64,000 nucleotides of DNA from positions 15,084,322-15,148,321 of the forward strand of contig NC_087084.1 in NCBI RefSeq assembly GCF_026151205.1, given 5' to 3'. A program made the position numbers and the translations under genes. This stretch comes from Bolinopsis microptera. Its lineage: Eukaryota; Ctenophora; Tentaculata; Lobata; Bolinopsidae. This document shows, piece by piece, positions 21,840 through 33,319 of this stretch (position 1 is the stretch's first letter; every line of letters begins with the position of its first letter). The notes under the pieces were generated by a model that was given only the letters and a program-made list of their open reading frames with translations, had not been told where the DNA came from and made no database searches.

Positions 21840-24800
21840 CTATATGGACACGTTCATTTGAGTTTGAGGATATTGGTAAATATAAGTGACCCTATTAAAA
21901 GGCACAGTGTAGTTGAATTTGTCACACTATGAAATTACACAAACCCTTGATGGTTAGGATAATCTCCTCATCCTCTAGGCTAACTTTGTCACATAACGAT
22001 ATCTTAATCAGGTGATAAGATATCGCTTAAATACGGCCGGCACGGGAATGGTTACATTGTCACACTATAAACATGTGACGGAGTAAATATGGACCCCTTG
22101 CTGCCGTTTTTGACCAAATTTTTGAGTGTCCAGTTGATTGGATGGGTACATACTACATATGACCATTACCTACTTATTTGACGACTTTTTTCGTTAGATG
22201 GTGCACTCAGGTTTACTCTGTCACACATTTAAGAAAATATGTGAAGAATGTTTAGGGCACCCTGATAAGCAATGCTGAGTAGTGTAGGTTTATTTGATGG
22301 CCTGGAAGTGCTAGGAATTGTTATTATATTGCATATAGTCGTAAGGAATTAAAACACAGAAGGCACAAACAAGTTTACTTTGTCACATAATCTTGATGAT
22401 ATCTGAACATGTGTGAAATTGAACAAATAATGATATACCAGCTTAAACCCCTTATATTACGTACTATGGATCAAACAACACTGCTAGTACCATGCGCCAG
22501 TCACATAAATCATTATCGGGTGTAATATGTTAACAGTGTCACAATTAAACTACCGCAACATGGTCAAAATTAGGGTAATTTCGTCACAAAAAAATTATTA
22601 TAACTCACCACCACCACCATAGGTTCCCTAATCAACTTTTGCCTTGACAACTCATACCTTGAATTCAACGGCTCCTTCTACTCCCAAGACGAAGGTGGCA
22701 CAATGGGATCCCCCCTCATTGTTGAACTTGCTGAAATCCGCCTAGCTGAAATCGAGACCTTAGCTTTATCCTCATGTCCTGACCCTCCGAACACTTACTC
22801 CCACTTCGTCGACGACGGCCTTGGATCTTTCAGAGACAGAAACCACGCAGAATCCTTCCTTACATTCCTTAATTCCCTTACTGAAGACCTCAACTTTACC
22901 CAAGAACATCCCTCTACAGACGGAACTATACCCTTCCTTGACGTTCTCATCCACCCTGACAAATCCACATCAGTCTACAGAAAACCCACCCACACCAACC
23001 TCTACACCAAGTACTCCTCCTGCACCACCAACTCATCTAAGAACGCAGTCATCCGATCACTGACCAGAAGAGCCCACAACATCTGCTCACCCCAACACCT
23101 TGACGACGAACTCCAGACAGTACGAGTGTACGACACGTTTGCCTCCAGAACGGCTTCCCTCCTCACCGCATCACCACCATCATGGACGAAGTACAACGGA
23201 AATTCACCAACCCCTCTCGCCACCAATCCCTAGCCTCATTCAACCGACAGACCCGTGAACATGCCCTTAGTGTTTCTCTTCCCTTCCATCCCTCCCTATC
23301 CAAACCCATCTCCAAGATACTCGGACAACACGACATCAAAGTCACCCACTCCTCTGCCACCTCCCTCCGCAACCTCCTCACCAAAACGAAGACCACACCC
23401 CCTACTCACCTCACTCCCAACACCATCTACGAAATTTCCTGCTCACAGTGCCCCTCCAAATACACCGGACAGACCTACAGACCTTTGATTCACCGCATGA
23501 AAGAACACGAACGATGTTACAGACTCAACAACGCCATCGACGAATCCACAGACAGAATCAAATCAGCCCCTGCACATCATGCCCTGACCACCGGCCACAC
23601 CATCTCCTGGAACAACATCGAAGTCCTCAAATCCCTCACCTCACGCTCCCAACTTGACCTCACAGAACACGCAGCTATACAAATACGACAACCAGCCATG
23701 AACAGAACAGACCGCGCACCCAAATGTAGTTCCCTCTGGGACCCCATTCTTCCTATAATTGCCAAATCCTTAAATTCCAGACCATCTGGCATTTCCTTCT
23801 CAACCTCAACAGAAGACTAAATTTTTATTGACATTGTACTGTAATTTTCACTTTCCCACCCACACCTCCCCCACCCTCCATCCCTGACACCACTCAATCA
23901 CATATAAGCATTGTCCACCCCATCACATTCAGCTGACGACGATTAACACATGTTTATTGAAAGCTTCTACAAGTTAAATCATCGTATCTCTTATATGTTT
24001 CTAACCCAACTCCACTCAGTATTATAACTCTGTTAGCTCCTTGCTGGCAAAATAACTAGTTTATCGAAATTGTTTTGATGATAAAGTTACATAGTATTTT
24101 AATAGAGGTATAGTTCTTCAAAATAGGGACAAGACATGTTTACTTTGTCACATCAGTTATTATTAGAGTTAGGTAATCGTCATCACATTAACAGATCTTT
24201 TTCGTAGTTTGGATCGATTAATATAGGCAATAAATCAGCTTATGCTAATTTTTACACACTATCTTGAAATTGTTGGGGCAGGAAAAGTTAATTTTGTCAC
24301 ATTTTTAGTGACTTTGACAAATTTAACCTAAAATTGTTAAACTTGAGCTCTGATGTTCTGAACAATATTCTAACAATTTGTTCTGAAAGAATGTTGAATT
24401 CTAATAGAGTTACAGAATATATAGATCTTCAAAATAGGGGCAAGAAATGTTTACTTTGTCACATCAGTTATTATAAGAGTTATTATAAGAGACTATTTCA
24501 TTCTATAATCATTGTTTTTAACCTATTTACGATTTCGTATCATTTTTTGTGACAATGTAAACATCAACTGATCTTAACTTGCATCAACTGCATTGTCATC
24601 ATATAAAGTTTTCCCGCCTTTCAAATCAAAATCAGATATAAATAATTCGCCCAAAATTTAAAATTCCATATATTGTGACAGGATTAACCTCATTTCCCAA
24701 TAACCAAGTGCCTGTATTAGCTAACTATTCAAAACAACATATTTTAGCGATATGATGGGTACATCAACCATCAAATAATGAGTTAAAAAATAAAAGGGTT

Positions 24801-25203
24801 TTGAGGACACCTCACAGTAGAATAGAGGTATGGTATTCTGACTGTGACAAAGTTACCCAAATATTGCCTTGTTACCGTTCGATCCATGCCCTTTAACCAA
24901 TGTTGTATCATAATTGTTAGATTGACCTAATCTACTATATTTCAGACCAAGGAATGATAATTAGACTGTAGACAACTACAGTTAACTAAGTCACACAAAA
25001 TGTGACATTTGAAACATTATAGTGCTTAACAACAATAGATTTTCTTTCTGAGCAGTGCATATGGGAGTATGTGTTACGTGGCTAATGTTCAGAACTTCTG
25101 AACGTGCTAGGTTAATAGATGTCAAAATTAAGCCACTATCGTCGAAAACGCTATTATTTTTGTATACCAATATCCTCAAACTCAAATGAACGTGTCCATA
25201 TAG
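21840..25203. mobile_element. 3.4-kb element with 39-40-bp TIRs and TTTGTCACA repeats
   Basis: Left end CTATATGGACACGTTCATTT continuing through GAGTTTGAGGATATTGGTA recurs exactly reverse-complemented at the right end (25,164-25,203). Both ends abut TA (21,838-21,839; 25,204-25,205), compatible with a TA target duplication as in Tc1/mariner, though two bases are weak evidence. The interior has more than a dozen copies of a motif close to GTTTACTTTGTCACA: forward in 21,900-22,590 and 24,130-24,470, mostly reversed (TGTGACAAAGTTAAC) in 24,540-25,010. No transposase frame seen; a Penelope-like fragment occupies 22,620-24,000. Confidence 0.65.
22620..23820 (+). pseudogene. Penelope-like element: RT C-terminal half plus GIY-YIG nuclease
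   Basis: The first frame has the RT box GGTMGSPLIVELAEIRLAEIE, the catalytic HFVDDG box (about 22,803-22,820), and the downstream PFLDVLI and VYRKPTHTNLYTKYSS typical of Penelope-like RTs. Near 23,160 the frame shifts. The second frame (to the stop at 23,818-23,820) carries the GIY-YIG domain: TIYEISCSQCPSKYTGQTYR with the Cys pair between the two half-motifs, then RMKEHERC and a conserved ALTTGHTISW stretch. The N-terminal RT fingers are missing (5' truncation at about 22,600). C-rich codon use contrasts with the AT-rich surroundings, indicating a late arrival within the TIR element. Confidence 0.9.
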
Positions 25204-25404
25204 TAAAAAGCTTATTTTACATTTCGTTAGCATATCCAATATTCATGAGTTTATTATCGGATGTTTAAGTTTAACTATGTTTATTATGATATTATTATTC
25301 ATTGTAATATGGCAATAAAATTTAAATTTTGTTTTACTTAAATTTTGTTTTACTTAATTAAATTTGACGGGACTTTTAGGATATCTAACTCTAAGTTTGA
25401 CCCA

Positions 25405-26264
25405 TATCTATAATCTCTGAAATTTCTGTACAATTCTAAGAAGAATTACGTGAGTTAATAAAGGGTTGCGTGTGGGCAGTTACTTTTGGGCCACCCTGTA
25501 GTTTAGTAATCGAATTCTAGTCATTGGATCGTATTGAAAGTACATTACAGCACTAAATTGCGTGTAAGATCGAATTGAAAGCTCAAACACTTCTTAATAT
25601 ACTTCATAATACACAGCTTCTTAACTGTCATTTGAACCCTACCCAGGTTCTTGGTTGTCCGGCTGTAATTAGGATGGTTATAATATGGATCACATCACAA
25701 ATGATACGTCACTGATTGGGCCATGTGATGTGATACCTGTGGGAGCCCGGAATGAGAGGTTCCTAGTTGTCGGTCACCGATTGAAAGTAATACTACACCT
25801 AAGTGTATAAGATTTAGAGTAGAGCGATACTTGTGTTATCGTATCCTACGCCCCTTCACAGCAAGTACTGCTTGTACATTGTACAATGTAGAGGTTTGCG
25901 GTTATATTTGTGTACGATACCAATTATTGTACCTTCGTAATTCACATTATTATACAATACTTGATATTGTACCCTTTCTATTTACGCATACGATACTAAG
26001 ATATTGTATCTATCGTGTTAGACTAGTGTTCGATACTTAATATACGTGAGTAATTATAGTTTTTAGTCGCTAAACGACTAAATTAGTGCAGTGTGTAGTG
26101 TGTAGTACTTGTGAGCAGGCAAAGTTTATCATTGGCACGCCCCGGGAGGACTAGTCTGGTTGCCGCCTTCTATTTTACACTAGCTGTGTTTTGCAGTTCA
26201 GTGTTGCTTTTCATAGTGCAGTGCAATATGTCCCATTAATGATTTCAATTAACACGGTTTGTTT
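25405..26264. repeat. Block B, left copy, first part
   Basis: From TCTCTGAAATTTCTGT onward this matches 48,045-48,690 of the right copy. It holds the 198-bp insertion (25,582-25,779). Near its end (26,184-26,228) a degenerate fragment of the 20-bp satellite is visible (GTTTTGCAGTTCAGTGTTGC). No gene. Confidence 0.85.
25582..25779. mobile_element. 198-bp insertion with 8-bp target duplication
   Basis: Bracketed by ATTGAAAG (25,574-25,581 and 25,780-25,787). The right copy of block B has a single ATTGAAAG at this place and no insert (about 48,216). Internal 11-bp perfect inverted repeat ATCACATCACA / TGTGATGTGAT (25,689-25,699 and 25,724-25,734). No clear TIR; the minus strand has a tRNA B-box-like GGGTTCAAATG. 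Could be a SINE or a MITE with eroded ends. Confidence 0.65.
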
Positions 26265-26692
26265 CAGAGTTGAAAAATACGTGAGAAATTTTTTTTAAAT
26301 ACGCCGTATTTTGCGTATTTTTGCTTAGAAATAAAATACGTCAAAAATACGTTAGAATACGTTTTTCTTGAAATTTCATTCAAAGACTAAAGTTATGTCA
26401 TTCGTTTGCATTTTTTTCAGACACATTTCTATTTAACTTCAACGCTTTAATGCTTTGGTATAGCACGTGCCCAGTACTCTGAAGTCATATGCGAGGTGAA
26501 AAACGACAGAGCTACGCGAGTTTTGATAAAATCGTAAATTTATATAAAGCAATAGTACTTATTACTTTATTGGAGCTATCAATGGTACAATAACACTTTT
26601 TACGTATTTTATTCAACGAAAATAAAATACGCCGTATTTAACGTATTTTTGATATTTTATAAAATTCGTAAAATACGTATTTTTCAACTCTG
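26265..26692. mobile_element. 428-bp hAT-like MITE
   Basis: Ends CAGAGTTGAAAAATACG and CGTATTTTTCAACTCTG are perfect inverted repeats. They are flanked by the 8-bp duplication GTTTGTTT (26,257-26,264 and 26,693-26,700). The sister block has one GTTTGTTT and no insert (about 50,409-50,416). The CAGRGTTG-type ends plus 8-bp duplication are the hAT superfamily signature. The interior is rich in ATACG/CGTAT subterminal repeats, as is common for hAT transposase sites. No coding capacity, so mobilised in trans. Confidence 0.93.
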
Positions 26693-26904
26693 GTTTGTTT
26701 AAACTTAAAGCTATTTGACTGTGTTACCAGGCTTTCTACTAAGAAATGTGACTACAATTCAAAAATTCTAATTACTCTTGATACTTGTATAACTAATGTG
26801 TATTTATGTATTTATCAATTCAAGTCTCCACGCCCTAGAGCCCTGGTTTGTAGGTCGCTTCCCTAGAGTCTCGGGTTCTAGAGTTTGGACCGCACTTAAA
26901 TAAC

Positions 26905-27140
26905 CATTTCAAAAGGACACAGCGAAATATATTTTTGGAAATAGTTGACGAATAATGCATAAAATGGGTTTTATTGCACATGAGAAATGTATAATTAAAA
27001 AATTATAAATCTTCTACTACTCACAATATGTTAAAACAGTGAGCTGGCAAATTTGTCTACTGTTTTTCACTGCAGCTGTTTTCCACCCTGAATTGTTGGT
27101 TGAGATTAGATGAAACATAAAACTCATAAGTCATAGCGAC
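26905..27140. repeat. Dispersed ~250-bp repeat family, copy 2
   Basis: Diverged copy of the 905-1,155 repeat (AATAATGCATAAAATGGG, TCTTCTACTACTCACAATAT). Its ortholog in the right block is at 50,626-50,880. Confidence 0.75.
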
Positions 27141-27179
27141 TATAATTAAAATAATAAAATCATGTCATGGTTATCACAG

Positions 27180-27405
27180 TCATTCTGGCAAGCATGACCT
27201 GATGACCGCGGCTCTTATAATAGTTATACATTCTATACTATTATACCCCCTTTACTATTTTCCAGGCATTAAGTCTCATCGGAAGTCGTGTATTGGGAAG
27301 TGGGTTTTCTATTACAATTGTAAATGAATGGAAAAAGCGAGCGACCGGATTCATTATCAGTATCATATTGCATTTGCGGACGGTTATTCAAATTAATATA
27401 TATAT
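27180..27405. repeat. Degenerate fragment of the foldback composite
   Basis: Contains TCTGGCAAGCATGACC, CTATTATACCCCCTTTAC and CAGGCATTAAGTCTCATCGG from module M, joined to TACAATTGTAAATGAATGG and GCGAGCGACCGGATTCATTA from the right half of hairpin H1. Present also at 50,915-51,130, so it predates the block duplication. Confidence 0.75.
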
Positions 27406-27674
27406 ATTTAAAGTCACTATTGTGACGGTACATTAGAACTAGACAGAAACAAAGTGTGAAGGGCCTGAACGGAACCCCTCGGTTTCAGTTCCTTGTTTAA
27501 CACTGCCGTACAGCAAGGACATTCGCCGGGTTCTCCAAGGATGGGCACATAGCTCACTCCACACAATGCTCTGTCAAATGTTGCTTATATACCAAGGATC
27601 TTCGCGGTCCTTGATATACGAACGGCCATAGTTCGTTAGTAATATGGCACTTAACGCACTTAATGTACTTTTAA

Positions 27675-29032
27675 GGGGGGGGGACAATGGATATTTTTTT
27701 GTGAAACTTGATTTCGAGATAGCAGTTGACCAACAAACTAGGACCAGTGACCGAACTTTTGAGGTGGTCCCGGACCCCAACCGCCAAACGGTGCCCGCGG
27801 GGCAGCCACGCCCATATTTGGTCCAAATTAGGCCCAATTTAGCCAAATACCCTGAACATGCCCAAAACCCAGATTTTAGGTGCTCTACTTGTAGCTAGTG
27901 GTCTCTTGAACTCGTATATTAAATTTCATCAAGATTGGACAAAAAATGACTGAGTTATGAGCCAAAAACCATATGCCCATATTTGGTCAAACGCACCAAA
28001 TTTGGTAGATTTCGTCCCATAAATTGGTCAAATATCAATATTTTTGAATGAAACTTACTTTATATGAAAGGTAAGCCTAAACTACATATTCTCTATAAGT
28101 TATAGCTTTATATCTGTTTAAATGTGGATATTAAGGCGAAAAAACCACAAAAAAAGAACTAAATTGCCCGTATCTTGGTTCGCGATATTCGCGGAATTGA
28201 TCTCATTAAAATTGTAACAACTCAATCAGTTTTCAAAATTTTTCCATGAAATTTTCGGAATCGACTCGAAATCGCATTTCCACCTTATTTTGAGAACAGA
28301 TTTTTGATTTAGGCCTCCAAAAAAATTTGGCGGCCAAATTCCAAAATTTTCCCGGAAAAATTCAGAATTTGGCCGCCAAATTTTTTTTGAGGCCTAAATC
28401 AAAAATCTGTTCTCAAAATAAGGTGGAAATGCGATTTCGAGTCGATTCCAAGAATATCATGGAAAAATTTTGAAAACTGATTGAGTTGTTACAATTTTAA
28501 TGAGATCAATTCCGCGAATATCGCGAACCAAGATACGGGCAATTTAGTTCATTTTTTTGTGGTTTTTTCGCCTTAGTATCCACATTTAAACAGATATAAA
28601 GCTATAACTTATAGAGAATATGTAGTTTAGGCTTACCTTTCATATAAAGTAAGTTTCATTCAAAAATATTGATATTTGACCAATTTATGGGACGAAATCT
28701 ACCAAATTTGGTGCATATGCCCAAATATGGGCATATGGTTTTTGGCTCATAACTCAGTCATTTTTTGTCCAATCTTGATGAAATTTAATATACGAGTTCA
28801 AGAGACCACTAGCTACAAGTAGAGCACCTAAAATCTGGGTTTTGGGCATGTTCAGGGTATTTGGCTAAATTGGGCCTAATTTGGACCAAATATGGGCGTG
28901 GCTGCCCCGCGGGCACCGTTTGGCGGTTGGGGTCCGGGACCCCCTCAAAAGTTCGGTCACTGGTCCTAGTTTGTTGGTCAACTGCTATCTCGAAATCAAG
29001 TTTCACAAAAAAATATCCATTGTCCCCCCCCC
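27675..29032. mobile_element. 1.36-kb palindromic element flanked by TTAA
   Basis: Starts with nine G then ACAATGGATATTTTTTTGTG and ends with the exact complement. The whole element folds back: arms of about 665-670 bp at very high identity around a short centre at about 28,341-28,363. TTAA flanks both ends (27,671-27,674; 29,033-29,036). The sister copy reads CTTTTAAAGCAAATTGC without insert (about 51,238-51,255). TTAA duplication with G/C-run ends fits the piggyBac-like class; the family is not recognised. The short frames in it are mirror images and not genes. Confidence 0.93.
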
Positions 29033-29036
29033 TTAA

Positions 29037-29848
29037 AGCAAGTTGCGAATTTTTCGTTGCTTCAAATAGTGTCTTTTATAATTCTTTAAAAAGCAACATT
29101 CATTTCCAAAAGTGACTGGCAGTTTTTCTTAACGGGTGAGATATACTCGTAAAAATAAAATATTTGTTCCCAATATTAGATTTAGACCGTCAACGAGCGA
29201 GCGTGCTGAATCACTCTACAGTCGATCTTCGAGATTGTTCTAAAAGGGCCCCCGACAGTTGAAACCAACTTGAATCGATGTATTTTCGGACGCTGATTCC
29301 GAATCACCCCCATGACATAGGGTTAAAATGCTCTCTGGCGAGATATTGGCGAAAAACTGTCTCGATCACGTTGGGATCAGATTAGAGGGTCAGGGTTTTG
29401 AATAGTCGTTCAGGGCCAGCTAGAGAACGGGTTGAAGAAGTCACGTGACAGTCGAGTGTAGAGTGATTAATCATCTTCCGTCAACGAGTCCAACTCGGCA
29501 TGCGTTTTGGTACGGTAGGTTATAAACTACAAAATGTTCCCCGATATTAGCAACCGTTCACGAATTACCATGGATGTAAACTTTACGGCACTTCGTATGA
29601 CTTAACTTTGTTGTTTAAGTGAAAAGTTTAAAATGTCTACCTTCTAGAATTTTTGGTCTAGGTAGGTAATGGTAGTGCGCCATTTACAGTAAGCCGACGG
29701 TAAGATGATTTTTTAGCGCTAATTTCGGCCAGCACAAAATTCTTGGAAAAAAATGCATATTGTAATTGGGTAACCTTCCCTCGATACTTAAATTCGTAGG
29801 GCGCTGCCGCAGAGTCTCAAGCTCTAGAGTCTGGACTGCACTATAATT
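29037..29848. repeat. Block B, left copy, last part
   Basis: Matches 51,245-52,080 (for example GACCGTCAACGAGCGAGCGT). It lacks the 98-bp telomere-like insertion present in the right copy. No gene. Confidence 0.85.
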
Positions 29849-30098
29849 ACCATTTTAAAAGGATACTGAGAAATCTCCTTTTGGAAATATGAAATAGTAG
29901 ACAAATAATGCATGTGTTTTATTGCACATGAGGAATGTTTAATTAAAAAGGTATACATTTTCTACTACTCACAATATGTAAAAAATAGTCAGCTGGCAAA
30001 CTTGTCCACTGTTTTCGCTGTATAAGTTTTCATAACATTTTCCTCCCTGAATGGTAAGTTTTGATTAAATGAAACATAAAACTCCTAGCGACTTTATG
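29849..30098. repeat. Dispersed ~250-bp repeat family, copy 3
   Basis: Close to the 905-1,155 copy (CATGTGTTTTATTGCACATG, TAAGTTTTCATAACATTTTC). Confidence 0.85.
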
Positions 30099-31030
30099 AT
30101 TAAGTATGATAATAAAAATGTGTCGTGATTATTAGTATACACATATTTTATTTAGTAAATACCCAGTGTTTATATAACGTAAAGTGAAACATCTCTATAT
30201 AACCAGGTACTTCGATATAATTACATCACCATCCTATTTTCTAGATACCAGGTTCATTCTATACCGTTTCCTACAAAATAACTGAGATATTTTTATATAA
30301 AATAAAGTCGACGTCTCTTCTATTTTCAGAAATATAGGATTGCCCACTTAGTGTAAAATAAGGTTGGCAACCAGATCAGTCCTCCTGGGGCGTACCAATG
30401 GTCAACACTGCCTGCTCACAAAGGTACGGTAACGAAGTGGCGTACACGGGTAATTAAAATGTACAAGGGTACGATAGAGAAGTGTCGTACACGGTACTTA
30501 AAGAAATATACGGGTACGATATCGAAGTCTCGTACACGAATACCTGCAAATCTCTAGCTCTCAAGCTCTGCAATTTCACTTTAGCTCTTACTGGCTACTG
30601 AGTGCCGTATGACTTTAAAAGATCGAATGACTTGATCGAGTCCTAAGTTAGGTAAGAACAAAGGAAACAGGGTGTTCGAACAATAAGTCTCGAATGGCAA
30701 TAAATTACTATTTGATCAATATACCAAGACTAGTGACTCGAAGGCCACGCTACACTGTTCTCGGAAGCGGTAACTTTTACAACCTTACCGTTAAATGCTC
30801 CTCAAAGAACTGCCGCTAACGGGGCAAGCAAACACTAACAGCACTGGGTCACGTGACATCACATGGCGAACCAGGTGACACCGCGCGGCCCAGTCTGTCC
30901 AATAACCTAACTTAACTAGCTAACCTGACTAACACGTGTCTACCTCCGCAAAACCATCCATAATCTATTACACTAATCTAATCTAATCTTACACTAATCC
31001 TTACGGTTATTAAACACTTATACTAGAATA
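30099..31030. other. Unassigned spacer with an inverted block-B relic and short tandem units
   Basis: 30,350-30,425 is a reverse-complement relic of block B (compare TGCCTGCTCACAA and CCTCCTGGGGCGTACCAATG with 26,105-26,180). It is followed by three degenerate ~50-bp units with GTACGATA and TCGTACACG (30,423-30,545). A short AATCTAATCTAATCT run lies near 30,970. No gene recognised. Confidence 0.55.
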
Positions 31031-31034
31031 TTCT

Positions 31035-31515
31035 AAAAGATAACCAATACCACCGCTATTTTTATGACAAAGATCTGAATAGTACACCTTCACACACAAA
31101 GGAAATTTTCAATAAACTAGAAATATTAGCTTTACCGAACGTGATCATAGCTAAATGTATATTATGCTTAATACACAAAGTTTATTCTAACACTGCACCA
31201 CCAAATATTATAGGAATGTTCACTGTTTCAAACTTAAACGCACCTAGAAGAGAACCTGAGTTCTTTGCAGTACCATTTAACCGTTTATGTAATTCAGACA
31301 AGAGCATTTCTTACATTGGGCCTAAGTTATATAACAAAACAGTCAACATTATTAACAAGGACATAAAATACGTCACCACTTGCCTACAAGACAAATTCCT
31401 AAATTCATTCAAGTCTACAGTCAGCAAGCATGTGCTTACTGCACAAGCACTTATATATATTAACCCGGATGACAAGGACTGGAACAACTCAAATTTCGTA
31501 CTTTTAGAAATTTAA
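31035..31515 (+). pseudogene. 3' end of a non-LTR retrotransposon ORF2
   Basis: A plus-strand frame of at least 124 codons ends at 31,515. It has the layout of the extreme C-terminus of CR1/L2-like RT proteins: PSHTKEIFNKLEILALPN, then the Arg/Tyr-containing segment FAVPFNRLCNSDKSISYIGP, a Tyr-Asn pair where WN is usual (KLYNKTVNII), and FLNSFKSTVSKHVLTAQ. No RT core is present, so it is a 5'-truncated fragment. Its 3' end abuts the GA microsatellite. Confidence 0.6.
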
Positions 31516-31558
31516 ATAATTTGGTACAACATACGTTGATCATAATAACGAGCATATT

Positions 31559-32930
<1,372 letters not shown>

Positions 32931-33319
32931 CCCACAATTCATATCCCCCGCCCGCTACGGGCCCATCACATCTGGCCTCCATTTCATCAGACTCTCATGT
33001 AATTGTGATTGCCCCTCACCCAAAGATAAACACAAATCATATGCCAACAATACACCAATAAACCAAGACACATCGTTACGTACAACCTAGACCACGTCCA
33101 ACAGAACGAACGCTAAACCAACAGATCTAGAAAACCACGCATAAGTCCGTTGGTCGTACCACTGCTCACAAACGACTTCACACATCCTACGTAATCAGCC
33201 CAGGGGAGTGGTTTCCCAAAATTGAATACAGCTCAGTGTAATTTTGGACACAATATAGCTATGTGTTCAAAAATAATAGCGGAGGGGCAAGGGGGTTAAT
33301 AAAATTTCCGTGAAAACAA
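32931..33319. other. Unassigned spacer
   Basis: No gene recognised; from about 33,240 it weakly resembles 10,400-10,480 with many indels. Confidence 0.4.

Noticed and set aside
23933-23975. Hammerhead-ribozyme-like core (CTGACGA ... GAAA) after the Penelope-like frame
   Set aside because: PLEs can carry hammerheads, but the best stem II uses up the conserved G before AAA, and no stem I pairs the flanks; it fails the consensus.
27574-27898. Mirrored 84-90-codon frames at both arms of the TTAA palindrome (also 28,809-29,115)
   Set aside because: Same sequence read twice because of the inverted repeat; no recognisable domain and the frame runs across the element end.
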